Shown: piece by piece, positions 1 through 10,322 of the stretch
Layout: every line of letters begins with the position of its first letter
How positions within the stretch are numbered: the stretch's first letter is position 1
Origin: Candidatus Calditenuaceae archaeon
GTDB lineage: Archaea > Thermoproteota > Nitrososphaeria_A > Caldarchaeales > Calditenuaceae
Direction: 5' to 3'
Assembly (NCBI GenBank): GCA_025058055.1
Contig: JANXEU010000001.1
Span: 1 to 45,069, forward strand
Length of the DNA: 45,069 nucleotides
Position numbers and translations under genes: made by a program
The notes under the pieces: model-generated
Told to the model about the DNA's origin: nothing
The model's database searches: none
Seen by the model: only the letters and a program-made list of their open reading frames with translations

Positions 1-1
1 G

Positions 2-637
2 CAGCAGCTTCAGGACTTCCTCAGGGGCTACTTCAACGAAGCCCTCATCGACGAACTCAGTCAGCACGGCATCGCTGAAGTCTACGGCAGGCTCGACGAG
101 ACCAGCTTCCTCGCGAGGAACGTGGTGGGAGCTGCGTTCAAGAGGATAGGGCTCGAGCTGATCGATGTCAAGTTCGAGGGGATCGACACCACGCCCGAGT
201 GGAGGGACAGGATATTCTTCCTCAGGCAGGGCGTATCTGCCAACGAAGTTCTGAGGATGCAGACCGTCACGAAGACCGCCGAGGCCCTCGGTCAGAGCCA
301 GGGAGCTGCGGTCGGTGCGGGGATCGCCATAATCCCGCCGCTGTTCCAGCAACCAGCGCCTCAACCCCAACAGGTGCTCGTGGTGTGTCCTCATTGCGGG
401 TATCAGAACCCTCAAGGGATGAAGTTCTGCGGAAGCTGCGGCAAACCGCTCGGACCACCGCCTCCACAGCAGCCTCAGCAACCGCCGACGATCAGGTGTC
501 CCAACGGTCACAGTGTGCCTCAGGGCTACAAGTTCTGCCCCGAGTGCGGAGCTCCGTTGGCCTCGACGTGTCCGAACGGTCATCAAGTTCAGCCCGGATC
601 GAAGTTCTGCCCAGAGTGTGGAGCAAGGCTGGCATGA
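2..637 (+). CDS. SPFH/virion-core-like (YdjI-type) protein with three C-terminal zinc ribbons, 5' truncated by window edge
   Basis: Open frame continues upstream of the listed ATG to the window start (QQLQDFLRGYFNEALIDELSQ...). C-terminus has CPHCGYQNPQGMKFCGSCG, CPNGHSVPQGYKFCPECG and CPNGHQVQPGSKFCPECG after a Pro/Gln linker. Confidence 0.75.
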   Translation, partial: QQLQDFLRGYFNEALIDELSQHGIAEVYGRLDETSFLARNVVGAAFKRIGLELIDVKFEGIDTTPEWRDRIFFLRQGVSANEVLRMQTVTKTAEALGQSQGAAVGAGIAIIPPLFQQPAPQPQQVLVVCPHCGYQNPQGMKFCGSCGKPLGPPPPQQPQQPPTIRCPNGHSVPQGYKFCPECGAPLASTCPNGHQVQPGSKFCPECGARLA

Positions 638-957
638 TGAGCTACGGCACCGGAGCCCTGATCGCGATCGTCGCGTCGATCGGCGTACTCATGGTGCTAA
701 TGGGCTCGGGTATCTTGAGGGCCGAGCCTCTCTCAGCTGTCGGAGTCGTCCTCTCGGTCTTTGGGATATACACGATCGTCTACGGTGTAGCCTCGAAAGA
801 GGGAATTTACCTGGTGCTATGGGGAGGTGTAGCTCTCGCACTGGGCGTGGGGCTTGCCGCATCTAACGTCCTCAACCCAGTTCTGGTCGCAGGCATCGTT
901 TTGGTGTTCATCGCCGGAGTGGGTGCTGCGGCCGCTCTGAGGAGACGAGTCACGTGA
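634..957 (+). CDS. small multi-pass membrane protein
   Basis: ATG overlaps the stop of the upstream gene (ATGA). Hydrophobic segments MSYGTGALIAIVASIGVLMVLMGSG... and VLVAGIVLVFIAGVGAAAAL. Start taken inside the longer 199-957 frame. Confidence 0.6.
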   Translation: MMSYGTGALIAIVASIGVLMVLMGSGILRAEPLSAVGVVLSVFGIYTIVYGVASKEGIYLVLWGGVALALGVGLAASNVLNPVLVAGIVLVFIAGVGAAAALRRRVT

Positions 958-974
958 CCGAGGTTCGTTGGTGA

Positions 975-1316
975 TTGGAGGCTCTGTACGCTGATTGGAT
1001 CGACCTATTCCCCTACAAAGTGCACGTCAGGGTCTTTTGGGACAGAATGGAGGTTAAAGCCCATCTCTTCAAGATCGAGATACCATTCTCAGAGCTGGAG
1101 GGAATGGGCATCGTCGAGAGGATACCTTGGTACGTCGGCAGAGGAATCGAACCTTACCCTCACAACAGGACTCTCTACGTCGTCAGCCGTAGAAGGAACT
1201 GCGTCGAGGTCAGGAAAGGTTCAGGTTTCTGGAGAAGGTTGGTGCTCTCCGTAAATCAACCAGATCTCCTAATCGAGTCGGTGAAGAGGTACAGCGGCAG
1301 AGGTTGGATCATCTAG
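975..1316 (+). CDS. hypothetical protein (113 aa)
   Basis: ORF with TTG start, in the same direction and closely spaced to the upstream gene; plausible protein composition. Confidence 0.5.
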   Translation: MEALYADWIDLFPYKVHVRVFWDRMEVKAHLFKIEIPFSELEGMGIVERIPWYVGRGIEPYPHNRTLYVVSRRRNCVEVRKGSGFWRRLVLSVNQPDLLIESVKRYSGRGWII

Positions 1317-1343
1317 GTGGTTCAAGTGGCGCTGAAGTTGCTC

Positions 1344-1787
1344 TCACAGGGTTCGGGCCTCCCGCATCGCGTCACGGATCACGCTCGCAGTCTCCAGAAG
1401 TTCCCTCTCGCTCACCCTCAACCTGTTCTTCCCGAAGGCCCTGGTCGGGTTGTCCGTTTGGCTCTGATATCTCGGGATCACGTGGACGTGTGCGTGGAAG
1501 ATCACCTGACCTGCGGCGGCGCCGTTGTTCTGGAGCAGGTTGATTCCCGCTGGGTTAAGGGACCTCTTTATGGCCCTAGCGACCCGAGCAGCGAGGGAGA
1601 AGAGCCTACCTACCTCCTCCTCGGTCATCTCTAGAACGTCGTCCCTGTGGGACTTCGGCGCTACCAGCGTGTGCCCCACCGTCACCGGAAATCTGTCCAT
1701 GAAGACGAGACGCTCTCCGTCGTCCCAGACTATCGCGCCCCACTCCTCGCCTGACGAGATTTTACAGAAGACGCACCCTTCCTGCAT
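1344..1787 (-). CDS. HIT family hydrolase
   Basis: HIT signature HAHVHVIPRY, N-terminal CVFCKI, VTVGHTLVAPKSH. Confidence 0.93.
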   Translation of the reverse strand: MQEGCVFCKISSGEEWGAIVWDDGERLVFMDRFPVTVGHTLVAPKSHRDDVLEMTEEEVGRLFSLAARVARAIKRSLNPAGINLLQNNGAAAGQVIFHAHVHVIPRYQSQTDNPTRAFGKNRLRVSERELLETASVIRDAMREARTL

Positions 1788-1848
1788 GATCTCCGAACAG
1801 GTGCCTGCTTATCGGCTGAAAAGCGTTTTTCCCTTGACCACGAGAGGC

Positions 1849-1858
1849 GTATATCAAA
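1849..1858 (+). promoter_or_regulatory. TATA-like element (gtatatcaaa) for the dehydrogenase gene
   Basis: AT-rich box about 25 nt upstream of the GTG start. Confidence 0.5.
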
Positions 1859-1877
1859 GGTCGCGTAAGGCAAAGCC

Positions 1878-2897
1878 GTGAAGGCTGCACTGATCGAAGC
1901 GGGTAAGGGAGTTGTCGTGAAAGAGGTCGAACGGCCAGCGATCGGCAGGGGTGAGGTTTTGATCAGGATGGTCGCCTGCGGGTTATGCGGCACTGATGTC
2001 GAGAGGATTCGAGGAGGTTACGGAGTTGGCAGGTCCGCGATCGGGCATGAGGCAGCCGGAATCGTCGAGGAGGTCGGAGAGGACGTCAAGTGGTTGAGGC
2101 GTGGAGAGAGGGTCGTACCGCATCATCACACGAACTGCGGTGACTGCTACTACTGTTTGAACGGAAGCCCCACCATGTGTCCCGAGTACAGGAGACACCA
2201 CTTCGATCCCGGAGGTTTTGCAGAGTTCTTCAGGGTCCCGGAGTTCATCGTCAAACGCGGTGCGATCTACAAAATAACGGAGAGGCTCTCTCTCGAAGAG
2301 TCTTCTTTCGCGGAACCTCTCGCCTGTTGCTTGAGGGCCCTGAGAAGGTCCGGACTGAGAGAGGGGTGGAGGGTTGCGGTATTCGGGATAGGCCCGATGG
2401 GGGCGCTGTTCCTGGAGCTCCTGAACTCTCTCGGAAACGAGGTCGTGGCCGTGGACATCAGACCGTCGAGGCTTCGGTTAGCCGACTCAATCGGCGTCAG
2501 AGCCGTCGACGCGTCTAAAGCCGACGTGGCGGAGGAGTTGAGGTCTCTGACGGGCGGAAGGGGAGCAGACCTCTCGATCGTCGCTACGGGTAGTTCCTCA
2601 GCCATACTCTCTGCCATCAGGTCTACGAGAAACGGCGGCACAGTTTGCCTGTTCGGTCTACCTCCCAAGGGTACTAAAGTCGATCAAGACTTCAGCGACC
2701 TCCTAATCAGGGAGGTGAGTGTGATCTCCTCGAATGCGGCAAGCGAGGACGAAATGGTGGAGGCCCTGAGGCTCCTCGAGGAGCGGAGGGTCAACTTGAC
2801 GAAACTGATAACCCACAGGTTCCCTTTGGAGAGGTTCGAAGAGGCCCTGAGGACTTTCGAGTCGGGTGAGGGAATGAAGGTGCTGATAACGCCTTGA
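1878..2897 (+). CDS. zinc-dependent alcohol/polyol dehydrogenase (MDR superfamily)
   Basis: CGLCGTDVERI, GHEAAGIVEEVG, four-Cys structural zinc CGDCYYCLNGSPTMC, GIGPMGALFLELL. GTG start about 25 nt after TATA-like gtatatcaaa. Confidence 0.92.
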   Translation: MKAALIEAGKGVVVKEVERPAIGRGEVLIRMVACGLCGTDVERIRGGYGVGRSAIGHEAAGIVEEVGEDVKWLRRGERVVPHHHTNCGDCYYCLNGSPTMCPEYRRHHFDPGGFAEFFRVPEFIVKRGAIYKITERLSLEESSFAEPLACCLRALRRSGLREGWRVAVFGIGPMGALFLELLNSLGNEVVAVDIRPSRLRLADSIGVRAVDASKADVAEELRSLTGGRGADLSIVATGSSSAILSAIRSTRNGGTVCLFGLPPKGTKVDQDFSDLLIREVSVISSNAASEDEMVEALRLLEERRVNLTKLITHRFPLERFEEALRTFESGEGMKVLITP

Positions 2898-2898
2898 G

Positions 2899-3630
2899 CT
2901 ACTTGGTCTGAAGTGCATCCTTTACCAGCTTGTTGACCTCTTCCACAGGCACCGTCGTGTATGTCTTAACGTCTGCAGGTATCACGATCATCCTAGCCAT
3001 CCAGTTCTCATCGATCTTGTCGACCGATTTGACGAGAGCCGTTATCGCGAGGGCCTTCGCCTTCTCGAGGGACGTGTTAGTCTCGTAGGAGGACTCCAGT
3101 ATCTCTTTCACCTTGTCCGCACCTCTGCCTATGCTCCATGCCTGATACTCCATAACAACCCCGCTCGGTTCGGTATAGAATAGCCTCGCACCGTCGACAG
3201 AGACACCGCCTATCAGCAACGCGACGCCGAACGGCCTCACTCCTCCGTGTTGAGTGTAGAGCTGCATGAGGTCGCCAACTCTCTTCGCTATCCCCTCCAC
3301 CGAGGGAGGTTCGTCGTAGGTGAGCCTGTAGCTCTGTGCGTAAACTCGAGCACTGTCGACAAGCACCCTCGCGTCTGAGATCAAGCCCGAGGCGGCCGCG
3401 CCGATGTGAACGTCCACTTGGAAGAGCTTCTGAGAGTAGGCCGGAGACTGTAGCCTACTGTGAGCCCTCTCCTCAACGGCCAGAACAACTCCCTCCTCAA
3501 CTCTAATGCCCACGGACGTCGATCCTGACTTGACCGTCTCCAACGCGTATTCGACTTGGTAAAGTCTGCCCTGAGGCGAGAAGACCGTTATTGCTCTGTC
3601 GTACGCACCAGCCATACCTAGAGCGGCCAT
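2899..3630 (-). CDS. psmA: proteasome subunit alpha
   Basis: GAYDRAITVFSPQGRLYQVEYALE signature. Start refined to MAALGMAGAYD (ATG at 3630), 29 nt from a TATA-like element centred near 3659; the ORF track start is 3651. Confidence 0.95.
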   Translation of the reverse strand: MAALGMAGAYDRAITVFSPQGRLYQVEYALETVKSGSTSVGIRVEEGVVLAVEERAHSRLQSPAYSQKLFQVDVHIGAAASGLISDARVLVDSARVYAQSYRLTYDEPPSVEGIAKRVGDLMQLYTQHGGVRPFGVALLIGGVSVDGARLFYTEPSGVVMEYQAWSIGRGADKVKEILESSYETNTSLEKAKALAITALVKSVDKIDENWMARMIVIPADVKTYTTVPVEEVNKLVKDALQTK

Positions 3631-3750
3631 CTCCTCCGTTCTCAACACCAAGTCCTATAATAATTGTTCCTCCGAATTCGGAGGCCCGCGCAGAGTTTAC
3701 TTTCTCAGGTCCAGAACGCTCGAGAAAAGTTTTTAGTCATACTCGGCTCG

Positions 3751-4743
3751 ATGCCTACCGTGTGCGTGAAGGTTTACTACGATGCCGACGCATCACTGGA
3801 TCCCCTTAAGGACAAGACCGTGGCGGTCATAGGTTACGGAAGCCAAGGCAGGGCCCAAGCGCTCAATCTGCGCGACTCGCGTGTGAGAGTGATAATAGGA
3901 TTGAGGGGGGAGGGGAGGAGCTTCGAACAGGCTAGGGCAGACGGTTTCGATCCGATCTCAATCGACGAGGCAGCTGAACTCGCAGACGTGATTTTGTTTC
4001 TGATCCCCGATGTACCCATGGCTGAGCTGTATCGAAACAACGTCGAACCCCATCTGAAGCGAGGCAAGACGCTGGTTTTCGCACACGGCTACAACGTCCA
4101 CTTCGGAAGGATAAAAGCACCAGAGTACGTGAACGTCGTACTGGTTGCACCCAAATCACCAGGTCCCTTGCTGCGTCAGAAGTTCATAGAGGGAAGAGGC
4201 GTGCCTGCACTAATTGCGGTCCATAACGACGCCACCGGAGACGCGAAGCAGATCGCTCTTGCGATCGCGAGGGCTATCGGTTGTACCAGAGCGGGCGTGA
4301 TCGAGACCACGTTCGCGGAGGAGACCGAGACCGACCTCCTCGGTGAGCAGGCGGTGCTCGTTGGAGGCGTCATGGAGCTGATAAGGAAGGGGTTTGAAGT
4401 ACTGGTAGAGCACGGCTATCAACCGGAGCTCGCGTACTTCGAGGTCTGCAACGAGCTTAAGCTCATAGTCGACCTGATTTACAGCGGCGGCTTAACGGGT
4501 ATGCTCAACTCGGTCTCGGACACTGCGAAGTTCGGTGGTCTGACAGTCGGCCCGAAGATAATTGACGAACGGGTTAAGGAGAACATGAGAAGGGCCCTGA
4601 GTTCGATCAAGTCAGGTGAGTTCGAGAGATCTTGGACCGGAAACCCGAAGGCCTACGAAGAGCTCAGAAGGTTGATGGCAGCGATCGAATCGCATCCGAT
4701 CGAGTCGGTCGGAAGGTCTCTGAGGGCGAAGGGGATTCTCTGA
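3751..4743 (+). CDS. ilvC: ketol-acid reductoisomerase
   Basis: [67 protein letters not shown]. Start is probably ATG 3751 or GTG 3760, not 3664. Confidence 0.95.
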   Translation: MPTVCVKVYYDADASLDPLKDKTVAVIGYGSQGRAQALNLRDSRVRVIIGLRGEGRSFEQARADGFDPISIDEAAELADVILFLIPDVPMAELYRNNVEPHLKRGKTLVFAHGYNVHFGRIKAPEYVNVVLVAPKSPGPLLRQKFIEGRGVPALIAVHNDATGDAKQIALAIARAIGCTRAGVIETTFAEETETDLLGEQAVLVGGVMELIRKGFEVLVEHGYQPELAYFEVCNELKLIVDLIYSGGLTGMLNSVSDTAKFGGLTVGPKIIDERVKENMRRALSSIKSGEFERSWTGNPKAYEELRRLMAAIESHPIESVGRSLRAKGIL

Positions 4744-4745
4744 TT

Positions 4746-4949
4746 TCACGTGAGTACTGCGTTCACTTTCCCGAGGACCTTCGCCTTTCCGCCCCGCGGC
4801 GTCGCAAGCACCTCCTTACAGACCGTGCACCTCACGACTGTCTTGGAGCTGTCGAAGACGACCTGCCTGTTGCCGCAGCTAATGCAGGTAACCAGCAGAA
4901 ACTTGGAACGGGGCTGAAGTATCAACTTCTCTACGTCTACCTTCGCCAA
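4746..4949 (-). CDS. rps27e: 30S ribosomal protein S27e
   Basis: Zinc finger CISCGNRQVVFDSSKTVVRCTVCKEVLATPRGGKAKVLG. Confidence 0.95.
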   Translation of the reverse strand: MAKVDVEKLILQPRSKFLLVTCISCGNRQVVFDSSKTVVRCTVCKEVLATPRGGKAKVLGKVNAVLT

Positions 4950-4955
4950 CTCGAG

Positions 4956-5234
4956 TCACCTTACGATCTCCAGCTTCCGCATCCTTATGCCGGCCCGAAG
5001 AAGCTTCCTCCCGCACTTGTTGCAAGTCAACAGGAGCGTCTTCTTGTCGGTGGTCTTCGCTTTGTTGCGCTGAATGGGATACTTCTGACCGCCGTAGCCG
5101 CGAAGTTCCCTCTCGTGCCGCCTCGCGCCTACAGCGAGCGACCTCTCCTTGCCTTTCTTGTACAGAGACACCTTGTGCTCTGTGTGGGCGTTGCACCTCG
5201 GACAGTGAACGTTAATCGCCTCCGGCACCTTCAC
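4956..5234 (-). CDS. rpl44e: 50S ribosomal protein L44e
   Basis: VKVPEAINVHCPRCNAHTEHKVSLYKKGKER...RGYGGQKYPIQRNKAKTTDKKTLLLTCNKCG. GTG start at 5234, 28 nt from TATA-like ctttttaaag (minus strand). Confidence 0.95.
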   Translation of the reverse strand: MKVPEAINVHCPRCNAHTEHKVSLYKKGKERSLAVGARRHERELRGYGGQKYPIQRNKAKTTDKKTLLLTCNKCGRKLLRAGIRMRKLEIVR

Positions 5235-5310
5235 GGCTACAAGATGCCAGCGATCGCTTTTTAAAGTTTGACGACCATCGGCACACCATCTTCGGAGCCT
5301 CGGGGATCTC

Positions 5311-5320
5311 TTAATAATAG
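5311..5320 (+). promoter_or_regulatory. TATA-like element (ttaataatag) for the cdc48-like gene
   Basis: Centred about 27 nt upstream of the ATG at 5342. Confidence 0.5.
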
Positions 5321-5341
5321 GTGTTGAGATGAGTAATTGGC

Positions 5342-7546
5342 ATGTCGCACAAGCGAGGCGTTCAACTGCGCGTCGCGGAGGCGCGTCAGAGGGACATCGG
5401 CATGAGGATCGCGAGGATCGACAACTCGATATTGAAGGACCTGAACCTTTCACCGGGGGAGCTCCTAGAGATAACCGGTAAGAAGGTGACGGTCGCTAGA
5501 TGCTGGCCTGCGTACAGGGAGGACGAGGGCCAGAGGCTGATCAGGATCGACAGCGAGATCCGGAGGAACGCCGGCGTCAACGTGGGTGACTACGTCACCG
5601 TTAACAGGGCAGAGTCCGTGAAGGGGACTAAGGTGGTGCTCGCTCCCTACGAGCAGCTGCCTTTCATCGGCGACATATCGAGGGTTGTCAAGCAACAGCT
5701 CATGAACCTGCCCGTCGCAAAGGGAGACACCGTTATCATCCCTATACTAGGAATGGGTCTAGAGCTGAAGGTGATTCACACGGTACCGAAGAGCTACGTC
5801 TTCGTAACCGAGGACACGGTCATCGAGGTTTCCACATCGCCCGTGGCTAGGACCGACGAGGTCGGTGGTATAACGTACGAGGACATCGGAGGTTTGACGA
5901 ATGAGCTCCAGAGAATAAGAGAGATGGTTGAGCTTCCGCTCAAACACCCGGAGCTCTTCAGACACTTAGGGATCGAGCCTCCGAAGGGCGTGATCCTCTA
6001 CGGACCCCCAGGCACCGGGAAGACACTGATCGCAAAGGCCCTCGCAAACGAAACCGGCGCCCGATTCCTCAGTATAAACGGCCCTGAGATAATGAGCAAG
6101 TTCTACGGTGAGAGCGAGGCAAGGCTGAGGGAGATATTCTCAGAGGCGGAGAAGAGCGCACCCAGCATCATCTTCATCGACGAGTTGGACGCGATCGCAC
6201 CTAAACGAAGTGACGTGTCTGGTGAGGTGGAGAGACGCGTGGTCTCTCAGCTCCTAACCCTCATGGATGGGCTGAAGTCCAGAGGCCAAGTTGTAGTTAT
6301 AGGTGCCACGAACAGGATAGACGCTGTGGACCCTGCCCTCAGGCGGCCCGGGAGGTTTGACCGTGAAATCAGGATAGGCGTCCCAGATCGGAACGGGAGA
6401 AAGGAGATCCTTCAGATACACACGCGACGCATGCCTTTGGCCGAAGACGTTGACCTCGACGAGCTCGCTGACGTAACGCACGGCTTCACGGGTGCCGATA
6501 TCTCTGCCCTCTGCAGAGAGGCTGCGATGTACGCACTACGGAGGTTCCTGCCGAAGATAGACTTAGAGAAGGAGGTGATACCGGCGGAGGTGCTTGAGCA
6601 GCTGAAGGTGACTAGGGACGACTTCCAGCAAGCCCTCAAGGTCGCACAACCCTCTGCCCTGAGGGAGGTCGTGCTGGAGGTACCCAACGTGACTTGGGAC
6701 ATGGTCGGAGATCTCGAGGACGTGAAGCAGGAGCTCAGGGAGGCAGTCGAGTGGCCTCTCAAGTACCCGGATCTCTTCAAGCGGCTCGGGATAAGGCCCA
6801 CTAAGGGCATACTTCTCTACGGGCCTCCTGGGACCGGGAAAACGCTCCTCGCCAAGGCGGTCGCGACCGAGTCCGAGTCGAACTTCATCAGCGTCAAAGG
6901 CCCCGAGGTCCTATCGAAGTGGGTAGGCGAATCCGAGAAAGCTATCCGAGAGATCTTCAGGAAGGCCAGAGAGACCGCGCCCTGCATCATCTTCTTCGAC
7001 GAGTTAGATTCGATCGCCACGAGAAGGGGCACGCACACCGACGCTGGAGTCACGGACCGCATCGTCAATCAAATGCTGACCGAGATGGACGGCATACAGT
7101 CGCTGACGGGCGTCGTCGTGATCGGCGCGACCAACAGACCCGATCTGCTAGACCCCGCGCTGCTGAGACCAGGGAGGTTCGACAGGGTGATACGGGTACC
7201 GATCCCCGATTACAAGGCTCGGCTCGAGATCATAAAGGTCCACACTAGAGAGATGCCCATTGACGAGGACGTCAACCTCGACAGGCTCGCTAGGCTGACC
7301 GAAGGGTATACCGGCGCCGACATAGAGGCGTTGTGCAGGGAGGCTGCCCTCAGCGCCGCAAGGGACAACTCGTCACTCATAGCGGCTTCCAAGCAGAAGA
7401 AGGAAGAGCTGGAGAGGCTTAAGGTCTCATGGCGGCACTTCGAGCGGGCGTTCGAAAAGGTAAGGCCCAGCATAAACGAGGAACTGAGGAGCGCGTACGA
7501 AAGGATCGAGGAGCGCATCAAGACCCAGATGGCGTATATCTCGTGA
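5342..7546 (+). CDS. Cdc48/VAT-type AAA+ ATPase with two AAA domains
   Basis: CDC48 N-domain, then two Walker A ([26 protein letters not shown]) and two Walker B ([25 protein letters not shown]) motifs; [20 protein letters not shown]. Confidence 0.97.
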   Translation: MSHKRGVQLRVAEARQRDIGMRIARIDNSILKDLNLSPGELLEITGKKVTVARCWPAYREDEGQRLIRIDSEIRRNAGVNVGDYVTVNRAESVKGTKVVLAPYEQLPFIGDISRVVKQQLMNLPVAKGDTVIIPILGMGLELKVIHTVPKSYVFVTEDTVIEVSTSPVARTDEVGGITYEDIGGLTNELQRIREMVELPLKHPELFRHLGIEPPKGVILYGPPGTGKTLIAKALANETGARFLSINGPEIMSKFYGESEARLREIFSEAEKSAPSIIFIDELDAIAPKRSDVSGEVERRVVSQLLTLMDGLKSRGQVVVIGATNRIDAVDPALRRPGRFDREIRIGVPDRNGRKEILQIHTRRMPLAEDVDLDELADVTHGFTGADISALCREAAMYALRRFLPKIDLEKEVIPAEVLEQLKVTRDDFQQALKVAQPSALREVVLEVPNVTWDMVGDLEDVKQELREAVEWPLKYPDLFKRLGIRPTKGILLYGPPGTGKTLLAKAVATESESNFISVKGPEVLSKWVGESEKAIREIFRKARETAPCIIFFDELDSIATRRGTHTDAGVTDRIVNQMLTEMDGIQSLTGVVVIGATNRPDLLDPALLRPGRFDRVIRVPIPDYKARLEIIKVHTREMPIDEDVNLDRLARLTEGYTGADIEALCREAALSAARDNSSLIAASKQKKEELERLKVSWRHFERAFEKVRPSINEELRSAYERIEERIKTQMAYIS

Positions 7547-7580
7547 ATCGAGCTGGACTCGGCACTGCGCGGATCTCCAA

Positions 7581-7590
7581 CGTTAATATC
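7581..7590 (+). promoter_or_regulatory. TATA-like element (cgttaatatc) for rtcB
   Basis: Centred about 28 nt upstream of the ATG at 7614. Confidence 0.5.
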
Positions 7591-7613
7591 TCCCGCATCT
7601 GATTAAGATTGGA

Positions 7614-9110
7614 ATGAGCGTTTCCATTCCTCTGCAAAAGGCAGCACCGAACATATGGATGATACCGAAGACGTTCAGACAAGACATGAAGGTACCGGTG
7701 TACGTGTTCGCTTCGGAGAAGCTGCTGGAGAAGATGAGGACTGACCGCACGCTGCTGCAAGGCGTCAATGTAGCAACCCTACAGGGAGTTCAGAAGCACG
7801 TCGCGGTGTTGCCAGACGCACACGAGGGATACGGCTTCCCGATCGGAGGCGTAGCCGCAATGGATGCAACCGAGGGCGTGATCTCACCCGGAGGGGTCGG
7901 TTACGACATCAACTGTGGTGTGAGGTTGATGGTCACAAACCTCACCGAGAAAGAGGTGAGGCCAAGGATGGTTGAGTTGGTTAACTCGGTCTTCAGGCAC
8001 GTCCCCGCAGGCCTCGGATCAAGGAGGAAGGACTTCGTAGTCTCCAGATCTGATCTCGACAGGGTGGCGGTTGAAGGCGCGAGGTACGTGATCGAGAGAT
8101 ACGGCCTCGGGTGGCACGACGACTACAAACACATCGAGGAGGAGGGCAGGTATCCCAGGTACAAGGCCGGCGAAATACCTGACCCCGACCCGGCAGTGGT
8201 CTCGAACGAGGCAAAGCAACGAGGCCTCGACCAAATAGGGACTCTGGGAAGCGGCAACCACTTCTTGGAGATCCAGAAGGTTGAGAGGATATTCGACCCC
8301 GTTGCGGCTAAGAGGATGGGCATACATCAGGAGGGACAGATAACGGTGCTGATCCACTGTGGAAGCAGGGGCTACGGCCATCAAATCTGCAGCGACTACC
8401 TCAAGGTGATGGAGAGGGCGGTAATGAAGTACAACATCAGGTTACCCGACAGAGAGCTGGCTTGTACGCCCACCAACAGTCCAGAGGCCACCATGTACCT
8501 CAAGGCGTTCGGGTGTGCAGTCAACTTCGCGTTCGCAAACAGACAGGCCATAAGTCACTGGATTAGACAGAGCTTCGAGCAGGTCTTTAAGAGGCCGGCG
8601 GAGGAGATGGGTCTGAAGATCGTGTACGACGTCTGCCACAACATCGTCAAGCTCGAGAAGCACAGGATCGACGGCGAGCTGAGGGACGTCTTCGTTCACA
8701 GGAAGGGCGCCACTCGGAGCTTCCCCGGTAACGAGCCGCCGTACACCGACTTCATTCCAGAGACCTACAAGGACATCGGGCAACCGGTCTTCGTGCCGGG
8801 CAGCATGGGGACGGCGAGCTGGGTACTCCTCGGCCAGAGGGGGTCGCTGGACCTTTCGTTCGGAAGCAGCGTCCACGGCGCCGGTAGGCAGATGAGCAGA
8901 GCGGGCGCTAAGAGGGCTTACAAGGGCGATCAGGTCGTAAGGGCTTTAGAGAGCAGGGGGATTTACGTGAAGGGTGACACCATGGACACGATCGTCGAGG
9001 AGGTCCCGGAGGCCTACAAGAACCCTGACGACGTGGTTGAGGTCGCTCACAGCGTCGGAATGAGCACGAAGGTCGCGAGGCTCGTACCGATCGGCGTAGT
9101 GAAGGGATGA
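7614..9110 (+). CDS. rtcB: RNA-splicing ligase RtcB
   Basis: PDAHEGYGFPIGGVAAMD, GGVGYDINCGVRLM, GSGNHFLEIQ, IHCGSRGYGHQ, SVHGAGRQMSR. Confidence 0.97.
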   Translation: MSVSIPLQKAAPNIWMIPKTFRQDMKVPVYVFASEKLLEKMRTDRTLLQGVNVATLQGVQKHVAVLPDAHEGYGFPIGGVAAMDATEGVISPGGVGYDINCGVRLMVTNLTEKEVRPRMVELVNSVFRHVPAGLGSRRKDFVVSRSDLDRVAVEGARYVIERYGLGWHDDYKHIEEEGRYPRYKAGEIPDPDPAVVSNEAKQRGLDQIGTLGSGNHFLEIQKVERIFDPVAAKRMGIHQEGQITVLIHCGSRGYGHQICSDYLKVMERAVMKYNIRLPDRELACTPTNSPEATMYLKAFGCAVNFAFANRQAISHWIRQSFEQVFKRPAEEMGLKIVYDVCHNIVKLEKHRIDGELRDVFVHRKGATRSFPGNEPPYTDFIPETYKDIGQPVFVPGSMGTASWVLLGQRGSLDLSFGSSVHGAGRQMSRAGAKRAYKGDQVVRALESRGIYVKGDTMDTIVEEVPEAYKNPDDVVEVAHSVGMSTKVARLVPIGVVKG

Positions 9111-9111
9111 G

Positions 9112-9846
9112 TTGAAGAGGCCCTCGAGGAGGAAGCTGATCCTAGCCTCAATCCTCGGGTCTGTCTCGTTCGCAGGTAGCCTCTTCTCGACAGCCTCCAT
9201 AAACTACGAACTCGAGGTGACCAGACTCGACGCAGGACTGGGAAGAAGAATCGCCTTCATGCCGGACATTCACTACCACGCCCTTGGAGAGGAGCACGTG
9301 GAGAGAGCCCTTAAGGCCTTGGAGGGCTTGGACCCCGAAGCGGTAGTGATAGGTGGCGACTTGGTCGATGAGGAGACTCGTGACATCAACGGCCTTGACA
9401 ACCTCTTGAAGGAGATCGACTCGAGCGAGAGAATTGCGGTCCTTGGTAACCACGAGTACTGGAGCGGTTTGGTGGAGGTGGCTGTCAACGCCCTCAGAAG
9501 GCAGGGGTTCGATGTCCTCATGGACGAGTTCCTCAACACTTCTTTCGGGCGCGTCTTCGGATACGACTGGAGGGAGGAAAGGGTCTACCCAGAGATATCG
9601 TTCGACGGTCTGGTCTTCACACATGACCCTAACGCAGCTGACAGCGTGAGGGGGAGGACGCTGGTGATTGCTGGACACACTCACGGCGGGCTTGTCATCG
9701 GAGGGCTAACCGTTCTCACCAACTCGAAGTACAACAGAGGACATTACGCCCTCAAAGGTTCAAGGCTCTACGTGTCAAGAGGATTAGGTCAGATGCTCCA
9801 TCAGGTCAGGATCAACTCTAGGCCTGAGCTCGTCATCATTGAATAG
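9112..9846 (+). CDS. calcineurin-like metallophosphoesterase
   Basis: MPDIHYH, GGDLVDE, LGNHEYW, FTHDPN, AGHTHGG metallophosphatase motifs; N-terminal hydrophobic signal/anchor. Confidence 0.88.
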   Translation: MKRPSRRKLILASILGSVSFAGSLFSTASINYELEVTRLDAGLGRRIAFMPDIHYHALGEEHVERALKALEGLDPEAVVIGGDLVDEETRDINGLDNLLKEIDSSERIAVLGNHEYWSGLVEVAVNALRRQGFDVLMDEFLNTSFGRVFGYDWREERVYPEISFDGLVFTHDPNAADSVRGRTLVIAGHTHGGLVIGGLTVLTNSKYNRGHYALKGSRLYVSRGLGQMLHQVRINSRPELVIIE

Positions 9847-9870
9847 TCACCTCGACCCCCTCTTGTTGAG

Positions 9871-10320
9871 ATGCGAAGGACGCAGCTATCCCTACCTCCT
9901 CGCGTCAAAGTCCTTGAGGCTCTGGGCGCGGTTGCAGGGGACAGAGTGACAGGAATCTCTGAGACCGGCTGTAAGGTCGCCGCCTCCGAGGGCGATAGGG
10001 TTTACACCGTTCGCGTGGACCTCAATACAGGCGAGGTCTTCTCCGACGACAACGGCACAGTCTACAGGAACTACGTCGGCTATCCCGTTATCGCGTTTCT
10101 TATGGTGAGAGGGATTTTGCCATACAACGAGAGGATCGCCAACCCTCTGAAAGGGATCAGGTGGAGGACTCTCAACGAGCGGTTGAGGAGCTACAAGTTA
10201 GTCGAGAGGGAGGTGGCGAATCTGCTCAAGGGCCACGACATAAGCTGGTCTGAAGTGGAGAGGTTCGCGGAGGACGTTCTTTCGAAGTTGGGCGGGTTGC
10301 AGCTTTGGAAGAGACCTTGA
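9871..10320 (+). CDS. hypothetical protein (149 aa)
   Basis: Complete ORF filling the gap between the phosphoesterase and the convergent helicase; no recognised family. Confidence 0.6.
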   Translation: MRRTQLSLPPRVKVLEALGAVAGDRVTGISETGCKVAASEGDRVYTVRVDLNTGEVFSDDNGTVYRNYVGYPVIAFLMVRGILPYNERIANPLKGIRWRTLNERLRSYKLVEREVANLLKGHDISWSEVERFAEDVLSKLGGLQLWKRP

Positions 10321-10322
10321 GG

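Noticed and set aside
199-633. Long plus-strand frame 199..957 as a single 252-aa protein
   Set aside because: Its first part overlaps the SPFH/zinc-ribbon gene in another frame with low-complexity Arg/Ser-rich composition; only the part from the 634 ATG onward looks genuine.
2267-2668. Antisense ORFs inside core genes (e.g. 2267-2668, 6412-6810, 8019-8384, 16306-16602, 30844-31272)
   Set aside because: Shadow ORFs: Ser/Arg-rich composition, opposite to well-supported genes, no family motifs.
4632-5264. Plus-strand 210-aa ORF
   Set aside because: Shadow of ilvC 3' end and of the minus-strand S27e/L44e genes, which have clear zinc-finger signatures.
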